In this document: in pieces, positions 25,688 through 39,120 of the stretch
Layout: each line of letters starts with the position of its first letter
Position numbering within the stretch: the stretch's first letter is position 1
NCBI RefSeq assembly: GCF_051401765.1
Contig: NW_027480423.1
Location: 434,001 to 498,000, forward strand
DNA from: Calliopsis andreniformis
Taxonomy: Eukaryota; Arthropoda; Insecta; Hymenoptera; Andrenidae
DNA length: 64,000 bases
Reading direction: 5' to 3'
The notes under the pieces: model-generated
Told to the model about the DNA's origin: nothing
Databases searched by the model: none
Seen by the model: only the letters and a program-made list of their open reading frames with translations
Position numbers and translations under genes: made by a program

Positions 25688-27077
25688 GGCAACCTAGGCT
25701 TCACCCTAGGGCTTTGTACGACCAGATGGAATAGTTAGGGCCTAAGAAGTCAACGCCAGAAGCATAAAAAACGATATAAATACAACAGCTTTTCCATCGT
25801 ATAAAACGAATAATTGCAACCAGTGTGGAAGTTATGGTCATTTGTACGTTCCGGGCAACCTAGGCTTCACTCTAGGGCGGTGCTCCACCAAATCGAATAG
25901 CTAGGGTCTTAGAAGTCAACGCCAGAAGCATAAAATACAATAAAGGTGCAAAAGTTTTTCCATCGTATAACAGGAATAACTGCAAACAGTATGAAAGTAC
26001 TGGTCATTTCTACGTTCCGCGCAATCGAGGCTGCACTCTAGGGCGTTGCTCCACCAGATCGAATAGTTAGGGCCTTAGAAGTCAACGCCCGAAGCATAAA
26101 ATACAAAATAAATAAAACAGTTTTTCCATCGTATAAAACGAAAAATTGCAAACAGTGTGAAGGATATGGACATTTCTACGATCCGGGCTACCTAGGTTTC
26201 ACTCTATGGCGTTCTTCCACCACGTCGAATAGCAACGGCCTCAGAAGTCAACGCCAGAAGCTTAAATACAATAAAAATATAACAGTTTTTCCATCGTATA
26301 AAACGAATAATAGCAACCAGTGTGAAAGTTATGGTCATTTCTACGTTCCGGGCAACCTAGGCTTCACTCTACGGCGATGCTCCACCAGATCAGACAGTTA
26401 GGGCCTTAGAAGTCAACGCCCGAAGCATAAAATACAAAATAAATAGAACGGTTTTCCATTGTATAAAACGAATAATTGCTGCCAGTGTAAAAGTTATGGT
26501 CATTTCTACGTTCCGGGCAACCTAGGCTTCACCCTAGGGCGTTGTACCACCAGATCGAATAGTTAGGGCCTAAGAAGTGAACGCCAGAAGCAGAAAATAC
26601 AATATAAATACAACAGTTTTTCCATCGTATAAAACGAATAATTGCAACCAGTATGAAACTTATGGTCATTTCTACGTACCGGGCAACCTAGGCTTCACTC
26701 TAGGGCGTTGCTCTACCAGATCGAATAGTTAGGGCCTTAGAAGTCAACGCCCGAAGCATAAAATAGAAAATAAATAGAACAGTTTTTCCATCGTATAAAA
26801 CGAATAATTGCTACCAGTGTGAAAGTTATGGTCATTTCTACTTTCCGGGCAACCTAGGCTACACCCTAGGGCGTTGTTCCACCAGATGGTATAGTTAGGG
26901 CCTAAGAAGTCAACGCCAGAAGCATAAAATACGATATAAATACAACAGCTTTTCCATCGTATAAAACAAATAATTGCAACCAGTTTGAAAGTGATGGTCA
27001 TTTCTACGTACCGGGCAACCTAGGCTTCACTCTCGGGCGTTGCTCCACCAGATCGAATGGTTAGGGCCTTAGAAGTC
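25688..27077 (+). repeat. Zone 3 block, 22-unit spacing, copy 1
   Basis: About 1.39 kb is shared with 29337-30726 at offset 3649. Markers are GGGCTTTGTACGACCAG (25710 and 29359), AATAAAGGTGCAAAAG, GCGCAATCGAGGCTGC and a unit ending TCTCGGGCG. Differences seen include GTACGTTCCGG against GTACGTTACGG and one AACGAAT against AACAAAT (CpG decay). Confidence 0.87.
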
Positions 27078-27227
27078 AACGCCCGTAGCATAAAATACAA
27101 AATAAATACAACAGTTTTTCCATCGTATAAAACGGATAATTGCTACCAGTGTGAAAGTTATGGTCATTTCTACTTTCGGGGCAACCTAGGCTTCACCCTA
27201 GGGCGTTGTTCCACCAGATGGAATAGT

Positions 27228-28700
27228 TAGGGCCTAAGATGTGAACGCTAGAAGCATAAAATACAATATAAATACAACAGTTTTTCCATCATATAAAACG
27301 AATGATAGCAACCAGTGTGAAAGTTATGGTCATTTCTACGTTCCGGGCAACCTAGGCTGCACTCTAGGGCGTTGCTCCACCAGATCGAGTAGTTAGGGCC
27401 TTAGAAGTCAACGCCCGAAGCATAAAATACAAAATAAATAAAACAGTTTTTCCATCGTATAAAACGAAAAATTGCAAACAGTGTGAAAGATATGGACATT
27501 TCTACGATCCGGTCTACCTGGGCTTCAGTCTATGGAGTTCTTCCACCACATCGAATAGCAACGGCCTCAGAAGTCAACGCCAGAAGTTTAAATACAATAT
27601 AAATATAACAGTTTTTCCATCGTAAAAAACGAATAATAGCAACCAGTGTGAGAGCTATGGTCATTTCTACGTTCCGGGCAACCTAGGCTTCACTCTACGG
27701 CGATGCTCCACCAGATGAAACAGTTAGGGCCTTAGAAGTCAACGCCCGAAGCTTAAAATACAAAATAAATAGAACGGTTTTTCCATTGTATAAAACGAAT
27801 AATTGCTGCCAGTGTAAAAGTTATGGTTATTTCTACGTTCCGGGCAACCTAGGCTTCACTCTATGGTGTTGCTCCACCAGATCGAATAGTTAGGGCCTTA
27901 GAAGTCAACGCCCGAAGAATAAAGTACAAAATAAATAGAACAGTTTTTCCATCGTATAAAACGAATAATTGCTACCAGTGTGAAAGTTATGGTCATTTCT
28001 ACATTTCGAGCAACCTAGAATTCACTCTAGGGCGTTGCTCCTCCTGATCGAATAGTTAGGGCCTTAGAAGTCCACGCCCGAAGCATTAAATACAAAATAA
28101 ATAGAACAGTTTTTCCATTGTATAAAACGAATAATTGCTACCAGTGTGAAAGTTATGGTCATTTCTAATTTCCGGCCAACATAGGCTTCACTCTAGGGCG
28201 TTGCTCCACCAGATCAAACAGTTAGGGCCTAAGAAGTGAACGCCAGAAGCATAAAATACAACATAAATACAACAGCTTTTCCATCGTATAAAACGAATAA
28301 TTGCTACCAGTGTAAAAGTTATGGTCATTTCTACGTTCCGGGCAGCCTAGGCTTCACTCTAGGGCGGTGCTCCACCATATCGAATAGCTACGGCCTTAGA
28401 AGCCTACGCCTGAAGCGTAAAATACAATAAAAATACAACGGTCTTTTCATCGTATAACAGGAATAATTGCAACAAGCGTGAAAGTAATGATCATTTCGGC
28501 GTTTCGGGCATCCTAGACTTAACTCTGAGGCATTGCTCCACCAGATCGAATAGTTAGGGCCTAAGAAGTCAACGCCAGAAGCATAAAACACCATATAAAT
28601 ACAACAGTTTTTCCATTGTATAAAACGTATAATTGCCACCAGTGTAAAAGTTATGGTCATTTCTACATTCCGAGCAACCTAGGCTTCACTCTAGGGCGTT
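27228..28700 (+). repeat. Zone 3 segment recopied at 35191-36829 with one extra unit
   Basis: 27228-27850 matches 35191-35813 (offset 7963), and 27852-28160 and 28320-28700 match from 35981 (offset 8129). The offset rises by exactly 166, so the second copy has one more unit. Markers are CCTAAGATGTGAACGCTAG, ACTCTATGGTGTTGC and GAGCAACCTAGAATTCAC. Confidence 0.8.
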
Positions 28701-29048
28701 CCTCCAACAGATTGAATAGTTAGGGCCTTAGAAGACAACGCCCGAAGCATAAAATGCAATAAAAATACAACAGTTTTTCCATCGTATATAACGAATAATT
28801 GCTACCAGTGTGAAAGTTATGGTCATTTCTACTTTCCGAGCAACCTAGACTTCACCCTAGGGCGTTGTACCACCAGATCGAATAGTTAGGGCCTAAGAAG
28901 TGAACGCCAGAAGCATAAAATACGATATAAATACAACAGCTTTTCCATCGTATAAAACAAATAATTGCAAACAGTGTGAAAGTAATGGTCATTTCTACGT
29001 TCCGGGCAACCTAGGCTTCACTCTAGGGCGTTGCTACACCAGATCAAA
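28553..29048 (+). repeat. Three-unit segment recopied at 31373-31868
   Basis: Offset 2820 (17 units minus 2). Markers are AAACACCATATAAATAC (with ACCGTATAAATAC in the second copy) and TTCATCGTATATAACG-type units near 28785 and 31605. It interrupts the 20- and 22-unit pairings around it. Confidence 0.75.
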
Positions 29049-29336
29049 TAGCTAGCGACTTAGAATTAAACGCCAGAAGCATAGAATACAATAAAAATAC
29101 AACAGTTTTTCCATCGTATAACAGGAATAATTGCAACCAGTGTGAATGTAATGGTCATTTCAACGTTCCGGGCAATCTAGGCTTCACTCTAGGGCGTTGC
29201 TCCACCAGATCAATCAGTTAGGGCCTTAGAAGTCAACGCCCGAAGCATAAAATGCATAATAAATAGAACACCTTTTCCATTGTATAGAACGAATAATTGC
29301 TACCAGTGTGAAAGTTATGGTCATTTCTACGTTCCG

Positions 29337-30726
29337 GGCAACCTAGGCTTCACCCTAGGGCTTTGTACGACCAGATGGAATAGTTAGGGCCTAAGAAGTC
29401 AACGCCAGAAGCATAAAAAACGATATAAATACAACAGCTTTTCCATCGTATAAAACGAATAATTGCAACCAGTGTGGAAGTTATGGTCATTTGTACGTTA
29501 CGGGCAACCTAGGCTTCACTCTAGGGCGGTGCTCCACCAAATCGAATAGCTAGGGTCTTAGAAGTCAACGCCAGAAGCATAAAATACAATAAAGGTGCAA
29601 AAGTTTTTCCATCGTATAACAGGAATAACTGCAAACAGTATGAAAGTACTGGTCATTTCTACGTTCCGCGCAATCGAGGCTGCACTCTAGGGCGTTGCTC
29701 CACCAGATCGAATAGTTAGGGCCTTAGAAGTCAACGCCCGAAGCATAAAATACAAAATAAATAAAACAGTTTTTCCATCGTATAAAACGAAAAATTGCAA
29801 ACAGTGTGAAGGATATGGACATTTCTACGATCCGGGCTACCTAGGTTTCACTCTATGGCGTTCTTCCACCACGTCGAATAGCAACGGCCTCAGAAGTCAA
29901 CGCCAGAAGCTTAAATACAATAAAAATATAACAGTTTTTCCATCGTATAAAACGAATAATAGCAACCAGTGTGAAAGTTATGGTCATTTCTACGTTCCGG
30001 GCAACCTAGGCTTCACTCTACGGCGATGCTCCACCAGATCAGACAGTTAGGGCCTTAGAAGTCAACGCCCGAAGCATAAAATACAAAATAAATAGAACGG
30101 TTTTCCATTGTATAAAACGAATAATTGCTGCCAGTGTAAAAGTTATGGTCATTTCTACGTTCCGGGCAACCTAGGCTTCACCCTAGGGCGTTGTACCACC
30201 AGATCGAATAGTTAGGGCCTAAGAAGTGAACGCCAGAAGCAGAAAATACAATATAAATACAACAGTTTTTCCATCGTATAAAACGAATAATTGCAACCAG
30301 TATGAAACTTATGGTCATTTCTACGTACCGGGCAACCTAGGCTTCACTCTAGGGCGTTGCTCTACCAGATCGAATAGTTAGGGCCTTAGAAGTCAACGCC
30401 CGAAGCATAAAATAGAAAATAAATAGAACAGTTTTTCCATCGTATAAAACAAATAATTGCTACCAGTGTGAAAGTTATGGTCATTTCTACTTTCCGGGCA
30501 ACCTAGGCTACACCCTAGGGCGTTGTTCCACCAGATGGTATAGTTAGGGCCTAAGAAGTCAACGCCAGAAGCATAAAATACGATATAAATACAACAGCTT
30601 TTCCATCGTATAAAACAAATAATTGCAACCAGTTTGAAAGTGATGGTCATTTCTACGTACCGGGCAACCTAGGCTTCACTCTCGGGCGTTGCTCCACCAG
30701 ATCGAATGGTTAGGGCCTAAGAAGTC
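29337..30726 (+). repeat. Zone 3 block, 22-unit spacing, copy 2
   Basis: Partner of 25688-27077. It ends at about 30726 where the text switches from the CCTTAG to the CCTAAG form and another unit type follows. Confidence 0.87.
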
Positions 30727-30819
30727 AACGCCAGAAGCATAAAATACGATATAAATACAACAGCTTTTCCATCGTACGAAACAAATAATTGCAACCAGTT
30801 TGATAGTGATGGTCACTTC

Positions 30820-31140
30820 TACGTTCCAGGCAACCTAGGCCTCACTCTAGGGCGTTGCTCCACCAGATCAAACAGTTAGGGCCTTAGAAGTCAACGCCAG
30901 AAGCATAAAATACAACAAAGATGCAAAAGTTTTTCCATCGTATAACAGGAATAACTGCAAACAGTATGAAAGTTCTGGTCATTTCTACGTTCCGGGTAAC
31001 CTAGGTTTCACTCTAGCGCGTTGCTCCACCAGATCAAATAGCTAGGGACTTAGAATTCAACGCCATAAGAATAAAATACAATATAAGTACAAGAGTTTTT
31101 CCATCGTATAAAATGAATAATTGCAACCAGTGTGAAAGTT
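30820..31140 (+). repeat. Two-unit segment repeated at 34471-34791
   Basis: Shares ATACAACAAAGATGCAAAAG and TAGAATTCAACGCCATAAG at offset 3651, again 22 units minus 1. Confidence 0.75.
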
Positions 31141-31828
31141 ATGGTTATTTCTACGTTCCGGGCAACCTAGGCTTCACTCTATGGTGTTGCTCCACCAGAT
31201 CGAATAGTTAGGGCCTTAGAAGTCAACGCCCGAAGAATAAAGTACAAAATAAATAGAACAGTTTTTCCATCGTATAAAACGAATAATTGCTACCAGTGTG
31301 AAAGTTATGGTCATTTCTACATTTCGAGCAACCTAGAATTCACTCTAGGGCGTTGCTCCTCCTGATCGAATAGTTAGGGCCTAAGAAGTCAACGCCAGAA
31401 GCATAAAACACCGTATAAATACAACAGTTTTTCCATTGTATAAAACGTATAATTACCACCAGTGTAAAAGTTATGGTCATTTCTACATTCCGAGCAACCT
31501 AGGCTTCACTCTAGGGCGTTCCTAAAACAGATTGAATAGTTAGGGCCTTAGAAGACAACGCCCGAAGCATAAAATGCAATAAAAATACAACAGTTTTTCC
31601 ATCGTATATAACGAATAATTGCTACCAGTGTGAAAGTTATGGTCATTTCTACTTTCCGAGCAACCTAGGCTTCACCCTAGGGCGTTGTACCACCAGATCG
31701 AATAGTTAGGGCCTAAGAAGTGAACGCCAGAAGCATAAAATACGATATAAATACAACAGCTTTTCCATCGTATAAAACAAATAATTGCAAACAGTGTGAA
31801 AGTAATGGTCATTTCTACGTTCCGGGCA

Positions 31829-32919
31829 ACCTAGGCTTCACTCTAGGGCGTTGCTACACCAGATCAAACAGTTAGGGCCTAAGAAGTGAACGCCAGAAGC
31901 ATAAAATACAACATAAATACAACAGCTTTTCCATCGTATAAAACGAATAATTGCTACCAGTGTAAAAGTTATGGTCATTTCTACGTTCCGGGCAGCCTAG
32001 GCTTCACTCTAGGGCGGTGCTCCACCATATCGAATAGCTACGGCCTTAGAAGCCTACGCCTGAAGCATAAAATACAATAAAAATACAACGGTGTTTTCAT
32101 CGTATAACAGGAATGATTGCAACAAGCGTGAAAGTAATGATCATTTCGGCGTTTCGGGCATCCTAGACTTATCTCTGATGCATTGCTCCACCAGATCGTA
32201 TAGTTAGGGCCTAAGAAGACAACGCCAGAAACATAAAATACCATATAAATACAACAGTTTTTCCATTGTATAAAACGAATAATTGCTACCAGTGTAAAAG
32301 TTATGGTCATTTCTACGTTCCGGGCAACCTAGGCTGCACTCTAGGGCGTTGCTCCACCAGATCGAATAGTTAGGGCCTTAGAAGTCAACACCAGAAGAAT
32401 AAAATACAAAATAAATACAACAGCCTCTACACCGTATAAAACGAATAATTGCAACCTGTGTGAAGGTTATGGTCATATCTACGTTCCGGGCAACCTAGGC
32501 TTCACTCTAGGGCGTTGCTCCACCAGATCGAATAGTTAGTGCCTTAGAAGCCAACGCCAGAAGCATAAAATACAATATAAATACAACAGTTTTTCCATCG
32601 TATAAAACGATTAATTGCAACCAGTATGAAACTTATGGTCATTTCTACTTTCCGAGCAACCTAGGCTTCACCCTAGGGCGTTGCTCCATCAGATTGAATA
32701 GTTAGGGCCTTAGAAGTCAACGCCCGAACCATAAAATGCAAAAAAAATACAACAGTGTTTCCATCATATATCAGGAATAATTGCAACTAGTTTGAAAGTG
32801 ATGGCCAATTCTTCGTTCCGGGCAACCTAGGTTTCACTCCAGCGCGTTGCTCCACCAGACCGAATAGTTACGGCCTAAGTAGTCAACGCCAGAAGCATAA
32901 AATACGATATAAATACAAC
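31829..32919 (+). repeat. Copy of 18060-19150, 13.8 kb away
   Basis: About 1.09 kb matches at offset 13769 (83 units minus 9). It includes the AACACCAGAAGAATAAAA, CAGCCTCTACACCG and AAATGCAAAAAAAATAC units. Differences are few, for example GCTCCATCAG against GCTCCAACAG and GCTCCACCAGACC against GCTACACCAGACC. It matches the zone 2 version that keeps the two units deleted at 21665. Confidence 0.85.
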
Positions 32920-35190
32920 AGCATTTCCATCGTATAAAACGAATATTTGCAACCAGTATGAAACTTATGGTCTTTTCTACTTCCCGAGCAAGCTAGGCTT
33001 CACCCTAGGGTGTTGCTCCAACAGATTGAATAGTTAGGGCCTTAGAAATCAACGCCCGAAGCATTAAATACAAAACAAATAGAACAGTTTTTCCATTGTA
33101 TAAAACGAATAATTGCTGCCAGTGTAAAAGCTATGGTCATTTCTACGTTCCGGGCAACCTAGGCTTCACCCTAGGGCGTTGTTCCACCAAATGGAATAGT
33201 TAGGGCCTAAGAAGTCAACGCCAGAAGCATAAAATACGATATAAATACAACAGCTTTTCCATCATATAAAACGAATGATAGCAACCAGTGTGAAAGTTAT
33301 GGTCATTTCTACGTTCCGGGCAACCTAGGCTGCACTCTAGGGCGTTGCTCCACTAGATCGAATAGTTAGGGCCTTAGAAGTCAAGGCCCGAAGCATAAAA
33401 TACAAAATAAATAATACAGTTTTTCCATCGTATAAAACGAAAAATTGCAAACAGTGTGAAAGATATGGACATTTCTACGATCCGGGCTATCTAGGCTACA
33501 CTCTATGGCGTTCTTCCACCACATCGAATAGCAACTGCCTCAGAAGTCAACGCCAGAAGCTTAAATACAATATAAATATAACAGTTTTTCCATCGTATAA
33601 AACAAATAATTGCAACCAGTTGGATAGTGATGGTCATTTCTACGTTCCGGGCAACTTAGGCTTCACTCTACGGCGTTGCTCCACCAGATCAGACTGTTAG
33701 GGCCTTAGAAGTCAACGCCCGAAGCATAAAATATAAAATAAATAGAACGGTTTTTCCATTGTATAAAACGAATAATTGCTACCAGTGTAAAAGTTATGGT
33801 CATTTCTACGTTCCGGGCAACCTAGGCTTCACCCTAGGGCGTTGTACCACCAGATGGAATAGTTAGGGCCTAAGAAGTCAACGCCAGAAGCATAAAAAAC
33901 AATATAAATTCAACAGTCTTGCCATCGTATAAAATGAATAATTGCAACCAGTGTGAAAGTTATGGTCATTTCTACATTTCGAGCAACCTAGGCTTCACTC
34001 TAGGGCGTTGCTCCACCTGATCGAATAGTTAGAGCCTTAGAAGTCCACGCCCGAAGCATTAAATACAAAATAAATAGAACAGTTTTTCCATTGTATAAAA
34101 CGAATAATTGCTACCAGTGTGAAAGTTATGGTCATTTCTACGTTCCGCGCAACCTGGGCTTTACTCTATGGCGTTGTACCACCAGATGGAATAGTTAGGG
34201 CCTAAGAACTCAACGCCAGAAGCATAAAATATGATATAAATGCAACAGCTTTTCCATCGCATAAAACAAATAATTGCAACCAGTGTGAAAGTTATGGCCA
34301 TTTCTACGTTCCGGGCAACCTAGGCTTCACTGTATGGCGTTCTTCCACCACATCGAATAGCTACTGCCTGAGAAGTCAACGCCTGAAGTATAAAATACAA
34401 TAAAAATACAACAGTCTTTCCATCCTATAACAGGAGTAATTGCAATCCGTGTGAAAGTGATGGTCATTTCTACGTTCCAGGCAACCTAGGCCTCACTCTA
34501 GGGCGTTGCTCCACCAGATCAAACAGTTAGGGCCTTAGAAGTCAACGCCAGAAGCATAAAATACAACAAAGATGCAAAAGTTTTTCCATCGTATAACAGG
34601 AATAACTGCAAACAGTATGAAAGTACTGGTCATTTCTACGTTCCGGGTAACCTAGATTTCACTCTAGGGCGTTGCTCCACCAGATCAAATAGCTAGGGAC
34701 TTAGAATTCAACGCCATAAGAATAAAATACAATATAAGTACAAGAGTTTTTCCATCGTATAAAATGAATAATTGCAACCAGTTTGAAAGTTATGGTCATT
34801 TCTACATTTCGAGCAACCTAGGCTTCACTCTTGGGCGTTGCTCCGCCTGATCGAATAGTTAGGGCCTTAGAAGTCAACGCCAGAAGCATAAAATACAATA
34901 TAAATACAACAGCTTTCCATCGTATAAAACGAATAATTGCAACCAGTATGAAACTTATGGTCATTTCTACTTTCCGAGCAACCTAGGTTTCACCCTAGGG
35001 CGTTGCTCCACCAGATCGAATAGTTAGGTCCTTAGAAGTCAACGCCCGAAGCATAAAATGCAATAAAAATACAACAGTTTTTCCATTGTATAAAACGAAT
35101 AATTGCTACCAGTCTAAAAGGTATGGTCATTTCTACGTTCCGGGCAACCTAGGCTTCACCCTAGGCCGTTGTTCCACCAGATCGAATAGT
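32920..35190 (+). repeat. Satellite units, zone 3 remainder
   Basis: About fourteen units. 34471-34791 pairs with 30820-31140. The others are mixtures of types seen in zones 1 and 3, including a CAACAGTCTTTCCATCC unit and a CTACATTTCGAGC unit. No longer partner was recognised. Confidence 0.65.
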
Positions 35191-36829
35191 TAGGGCCTAA
35201 GATGTGAACGCTAGAAGCATAAAATACAATATAAATACAACAGTTTTTCCATCATATAAAACGAATGATAGCAACCAGTGTGAAAGTTATGGTCATTTCT
35301 ACGTTCCGGGCAACCTAGGCTGCACTCTAGGGCGTTGCTCCACCAGATCGAGTAGTTAGGGCCTTAGAAGTCAACGCCCGAAGCATAAAATACAAAATAA
35401 ATAAAACAGTTTTTCCATCGTATAAAACGAAAAATTGCAAACAGTGTGAAAGATATGGACATTTCTACGATCTGGTCTACCTAGGCTTCAGTCTATGGCG
35501 TTCTTCCACCACATCGAATAGCAACGGCCTCAGAAGTCAACGCCAGAAGCTTAAATACAATTTAAATATAACAGTTTTTCCATCGTAAAAAACGAATAAT
35601 AGCAACCAGTGTAAAAGCTATGGTCATTTCTACGTTCCGGGCAACCTAGGCTTCACTCTACGGCGATGCTCCACCAGATCAAACAGTTAGGGCCTTAGAA
35701 GTCAACGCCCGAAGCTTAAAATACAAAATAAATAGAACGGTTTTTCCATTGTATAAAACGAATAATTGCTGCCAGTGTAAAAGTTATGGTTATTTCTACG
35801 TTCCGGGCAACCTAGGCTTCACCCTAGGGCGTTGTTCCACCAGATGGAATAGTTATGGCCTAAGAAGTCAGCGCCAGAAGCATAAAATACGATATAAATA
35901 CAACAGCTTTTCCATCGTATAAAACAAATAATTGCAACCAGTTTGATAGTGATGGTCATTTCTACGTACCGGGCAACCTAGGCTTCACTCTATGGTGTTG
36001 CTCCACCAGATCGAATAGTTAGGGCCTTAGAAGTCAACGCCCGAAGAATAAAGTACAAAATAAATAGAACAGTTTTTCCATCGTATAAAACGAATAATTG
36101 CTACCAGTGTGAAAGTTATGGTCATTTCTACATTTCGAGCAACCTAGAATTCACTCTAGGGCGTTGCTCCTCCTGATCGAATAGTTAGGGCCTTAGAAGT
36201 CCACGCCCGAAGCATTAAATACAAAATCAATAGAACAGTTTTTCCATTGTATAAAACGAATAATTGCTACCAGTGTGAAAGTTATGGTCATTTCTGAGTT
36301 CCGGCCAACCTAGGCTGCACTCTAGGGCGTTGCTCCACCAGATCGAATAGTTAGGGCCTTAGAAGTCAACGCCCGAAGCATAAAATACAAAATAAATAAA
36401 ACAGTTTTTCCATCGTATAAAACGAAAAATTGCAAACAGTGTGAAAGTTATGGTCATTTCTACGTTCCGGGCAGCCTAGGCTTCACTCTAGGGCGGTGCT
36501 CCACCATATCGAATAGCTACGGCCTTAGAAGCCTACGCCTGAAGCGTAAAATACAATAAAAATACAACGGTCTTTACATCGTATAACAGGAATAATTGCA
36601 ACAAGCGTGAAAGTAATGATCATTTCGGCGTTTCGGGCATCCTAGACTTAACTCTGAGGCATTGCTCCACCAGATCGAATAGTTAGGGCCTAAGAAGTCA
36701 ACGCCAGAAGCATAAAACACCATATAAATACAACAGTTTTTCCATTGTATAAAACGTATAATTGCCACCAGTGTAAAAGTTATGGTCATTTCTACATTCC
36801 GAGCAACCTAGGCTTCCCTCTAGGGCGTT
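35191..36829 (+). repeat. Second copy of the 27228-28700 segment
   Basis: See the first copy. The extra unit lies between about 35814 and 35980 and is of the GTTTGATAGTGATGG / TACGTACCGGGC type. Confidence 0.8.
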
Positions 36830-37615
36830 GCTCCAACAGATTGAATAGTTAGGGCCTTAGAAGTCAACGCCCGAACCATAAAATGCAAAAAAAATACAAC
36901 AGTGTTTCCATCATATATCAGGAATAATTGCAACTAGTTTGAAAGTGATGGCCAATTCTACGTTCCGGGCAACCTAGGTTTCACTCCAGCGCGTTGCTCC
37001 ACCAGACCGAATAGTTACGGCCTAAGTAGTCAACGCCAGAAGCATAAAATACGATATAAATACAACAGCATTGCCATCGTATAAAACGAATAATTGCTAC
37101 CAGTGTGAAAGTTATGGTCATTTCTACTTTCCGGGCAACCTAGGCTACACCCTAGGGCGTTGTTCCACCAGATGGTATAGTTAGGGCCTAAGAAGTCAAC
37201 GCCAGAAGCATAAAATACGATATAAATACAACAGCTTTTCCATTGTATAAAACAAATAATTGCAACCAGTTTGAAAGTGATGGTCATTTCTACGTACCGG
37301 GCAACCTAGGCTTCACTCTAGGGCGTTGCTCCACCAGATCGAATAGTTAGGGCCTTAGAAGTCAACGCCCGTAGCATAAAATACAAAATAAATACAACAG
37401 TTTTTCCATCGTATAAAACGGATAATTGCTACCAGTGTGAAAGTTATGGTCATTTCTACTTTCGGGGCAACCTAGGCTTCACCCTAGGGCGTTGTTCCAC
37501 CAGATGGAATAGTTAGGGCCTAAGAAGTCAACGCCAGAAGCATAAAATGCGATATAAATACAACAGCTTTTCCATCGTACGAAACAAATAATTGCAACCA
37601 GTTTGATAGTGATGG
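36830..37615 (+). repeat. Segment recopied at 43634-44751
   Basis: 36860-37080 matches 43664-43884 (offset 6804, 41 units minus 2), and 37080-37615 matches 44216-44751 (offset 7136, 43 units minus 2). The 332-base rise in offset means two extra units at 43885-44215. The AAATGCAAAAAAAATAC unit is shared with 18967, 22285, 32736 and 43687. Confidence 0.8.
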
Positions 37616-39120
37616 TCACTTCTACGTACCGGGCAACCTAGGCATCACCCTAGGCCGTTGTACCACCAGATCGAATAGTTAGGGCCTAAGAAGTGAACGC
37701 CAGAAGCATAAAATACAATATAAATACAACAGTTTTTCCATCATATAAAACGAATGATAGCAACCAGTGTGAAGGTTATGGTCATTTCTACGTTCCGGGC
37801 AACCTAGGCTCCACTCTACGGCGATGCTCCACCAGATCAAACAGTTAGGGCCTTAGAAGTCAACGCCCGAAGCATAATATACAAAATAAATAGAACGGTT
37901 TTTCCATTGTGTAAAACGAATAATTGCTGCCAGTGTAAAAGCTATGGTCATTTCTACGTTCCGGGCAACCTAGGCTTCACCCAAGGCGTTGTTCCCCCAT
38001 ATGGAATAGTTAGGGCCTAAGAACTCAACGCCAGAAGCATAAAATACGATATAAATACAACAGCTTTTCCATCGTATAAAACAAATAATCGCAACCAGTG
38101 TAAAAGTTATGGTCATTTCTACGTTCCGGGCAACCTGGGCTTCACTGTATGGCGTTCTTCCACCACATCGGATAGCTACGGCCTCAGAAGTCAACGTCTG
38201 GAGTATAAAATACAATAAAAATACAACTGTCTTTCCATCCTATAACAGGAATAATTGCAACCCGTGTGAAAGTGATGGTCATTTCTACGTTCCAGGCAAC
38301 CTACGCTTCACTCTAGGGCGTTGCTCCACCAGATCAAACAGTTAGGGCCTTAGAAGTCAACGCCCGAAGCATTAAATACAAAATAAATAGAACAGTTTTT
38401 CCATTGTATAAAACGAATAATTGCTACCTGTGTAAAAGTTATGGTCATTTCTACGTTCCGGGCAACCTAGGTTTCACCCTAGGCCGTTGTTCCACCAGAT
38501 CGAATGGTTAGGGCCTAAGAAGTGAACGCCAGAAGCATAAAATACAATATAAATACAACAGTTTTTCCATCGTATAAAACGAATAATTGCTACCAGTGTG
38601 AAAGTTATGGTCATTTCTACTTTCCGGGCAACCTAGGCTTCACCCTAAGGCGTTGTTCCACCAGATGGAACAGTTAGGGCCTAAGAAGTCAACGCCAGAA
38701 GCATAAAATACGATATAAATACAACAGCTTTACCATCGTATAAAACAAATAACTGCAACCAGTTTGATAGTGATGGTTATTTCTACGTACCGGGCAACCT
38801 AGGCTTCACTCTAGGGCGTTGCTCCACCAGATCGAATAGTTACGGCCTATGAAGTCAACGCCAGAAGCACAAAATACGATAAAGATGCAACAGTTTTTCC
38901 ATCGTATAAAACGAATAATTGCAACCAGTTTGAAAGTTATGGTCATTTCTACATTCCGAGCAACCTAGGCTTCACTCGAGGGCGTTGTTCCACCAGCTGG
39001 TATAGTTAGGGCCTAAGAAGTCAACGCCAGAAGCATAAAATACGATACAAATACAACAGCTTTTCCATCGTATAAAACAAATAATTGCAACCAGTTTGAT
39101 AGTGATGGTCATTTCTACGT
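37597..39120 (+). repeat. Segment duplicated at 57176-58699, 19.6 kb away
   Basis: About 1.5 kb matches at offset 19579 (118 units minus 9). Markers are GGCATCACCCTAGGCCG, TTGTTCCCCCATATGG, CACTCGAGGGCG and a CCAGCTGGTATAG unit. The copies part at 39120, where one reads GTTCTGGGC and the other GTTCCCGGC. Confidence 0.85.
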
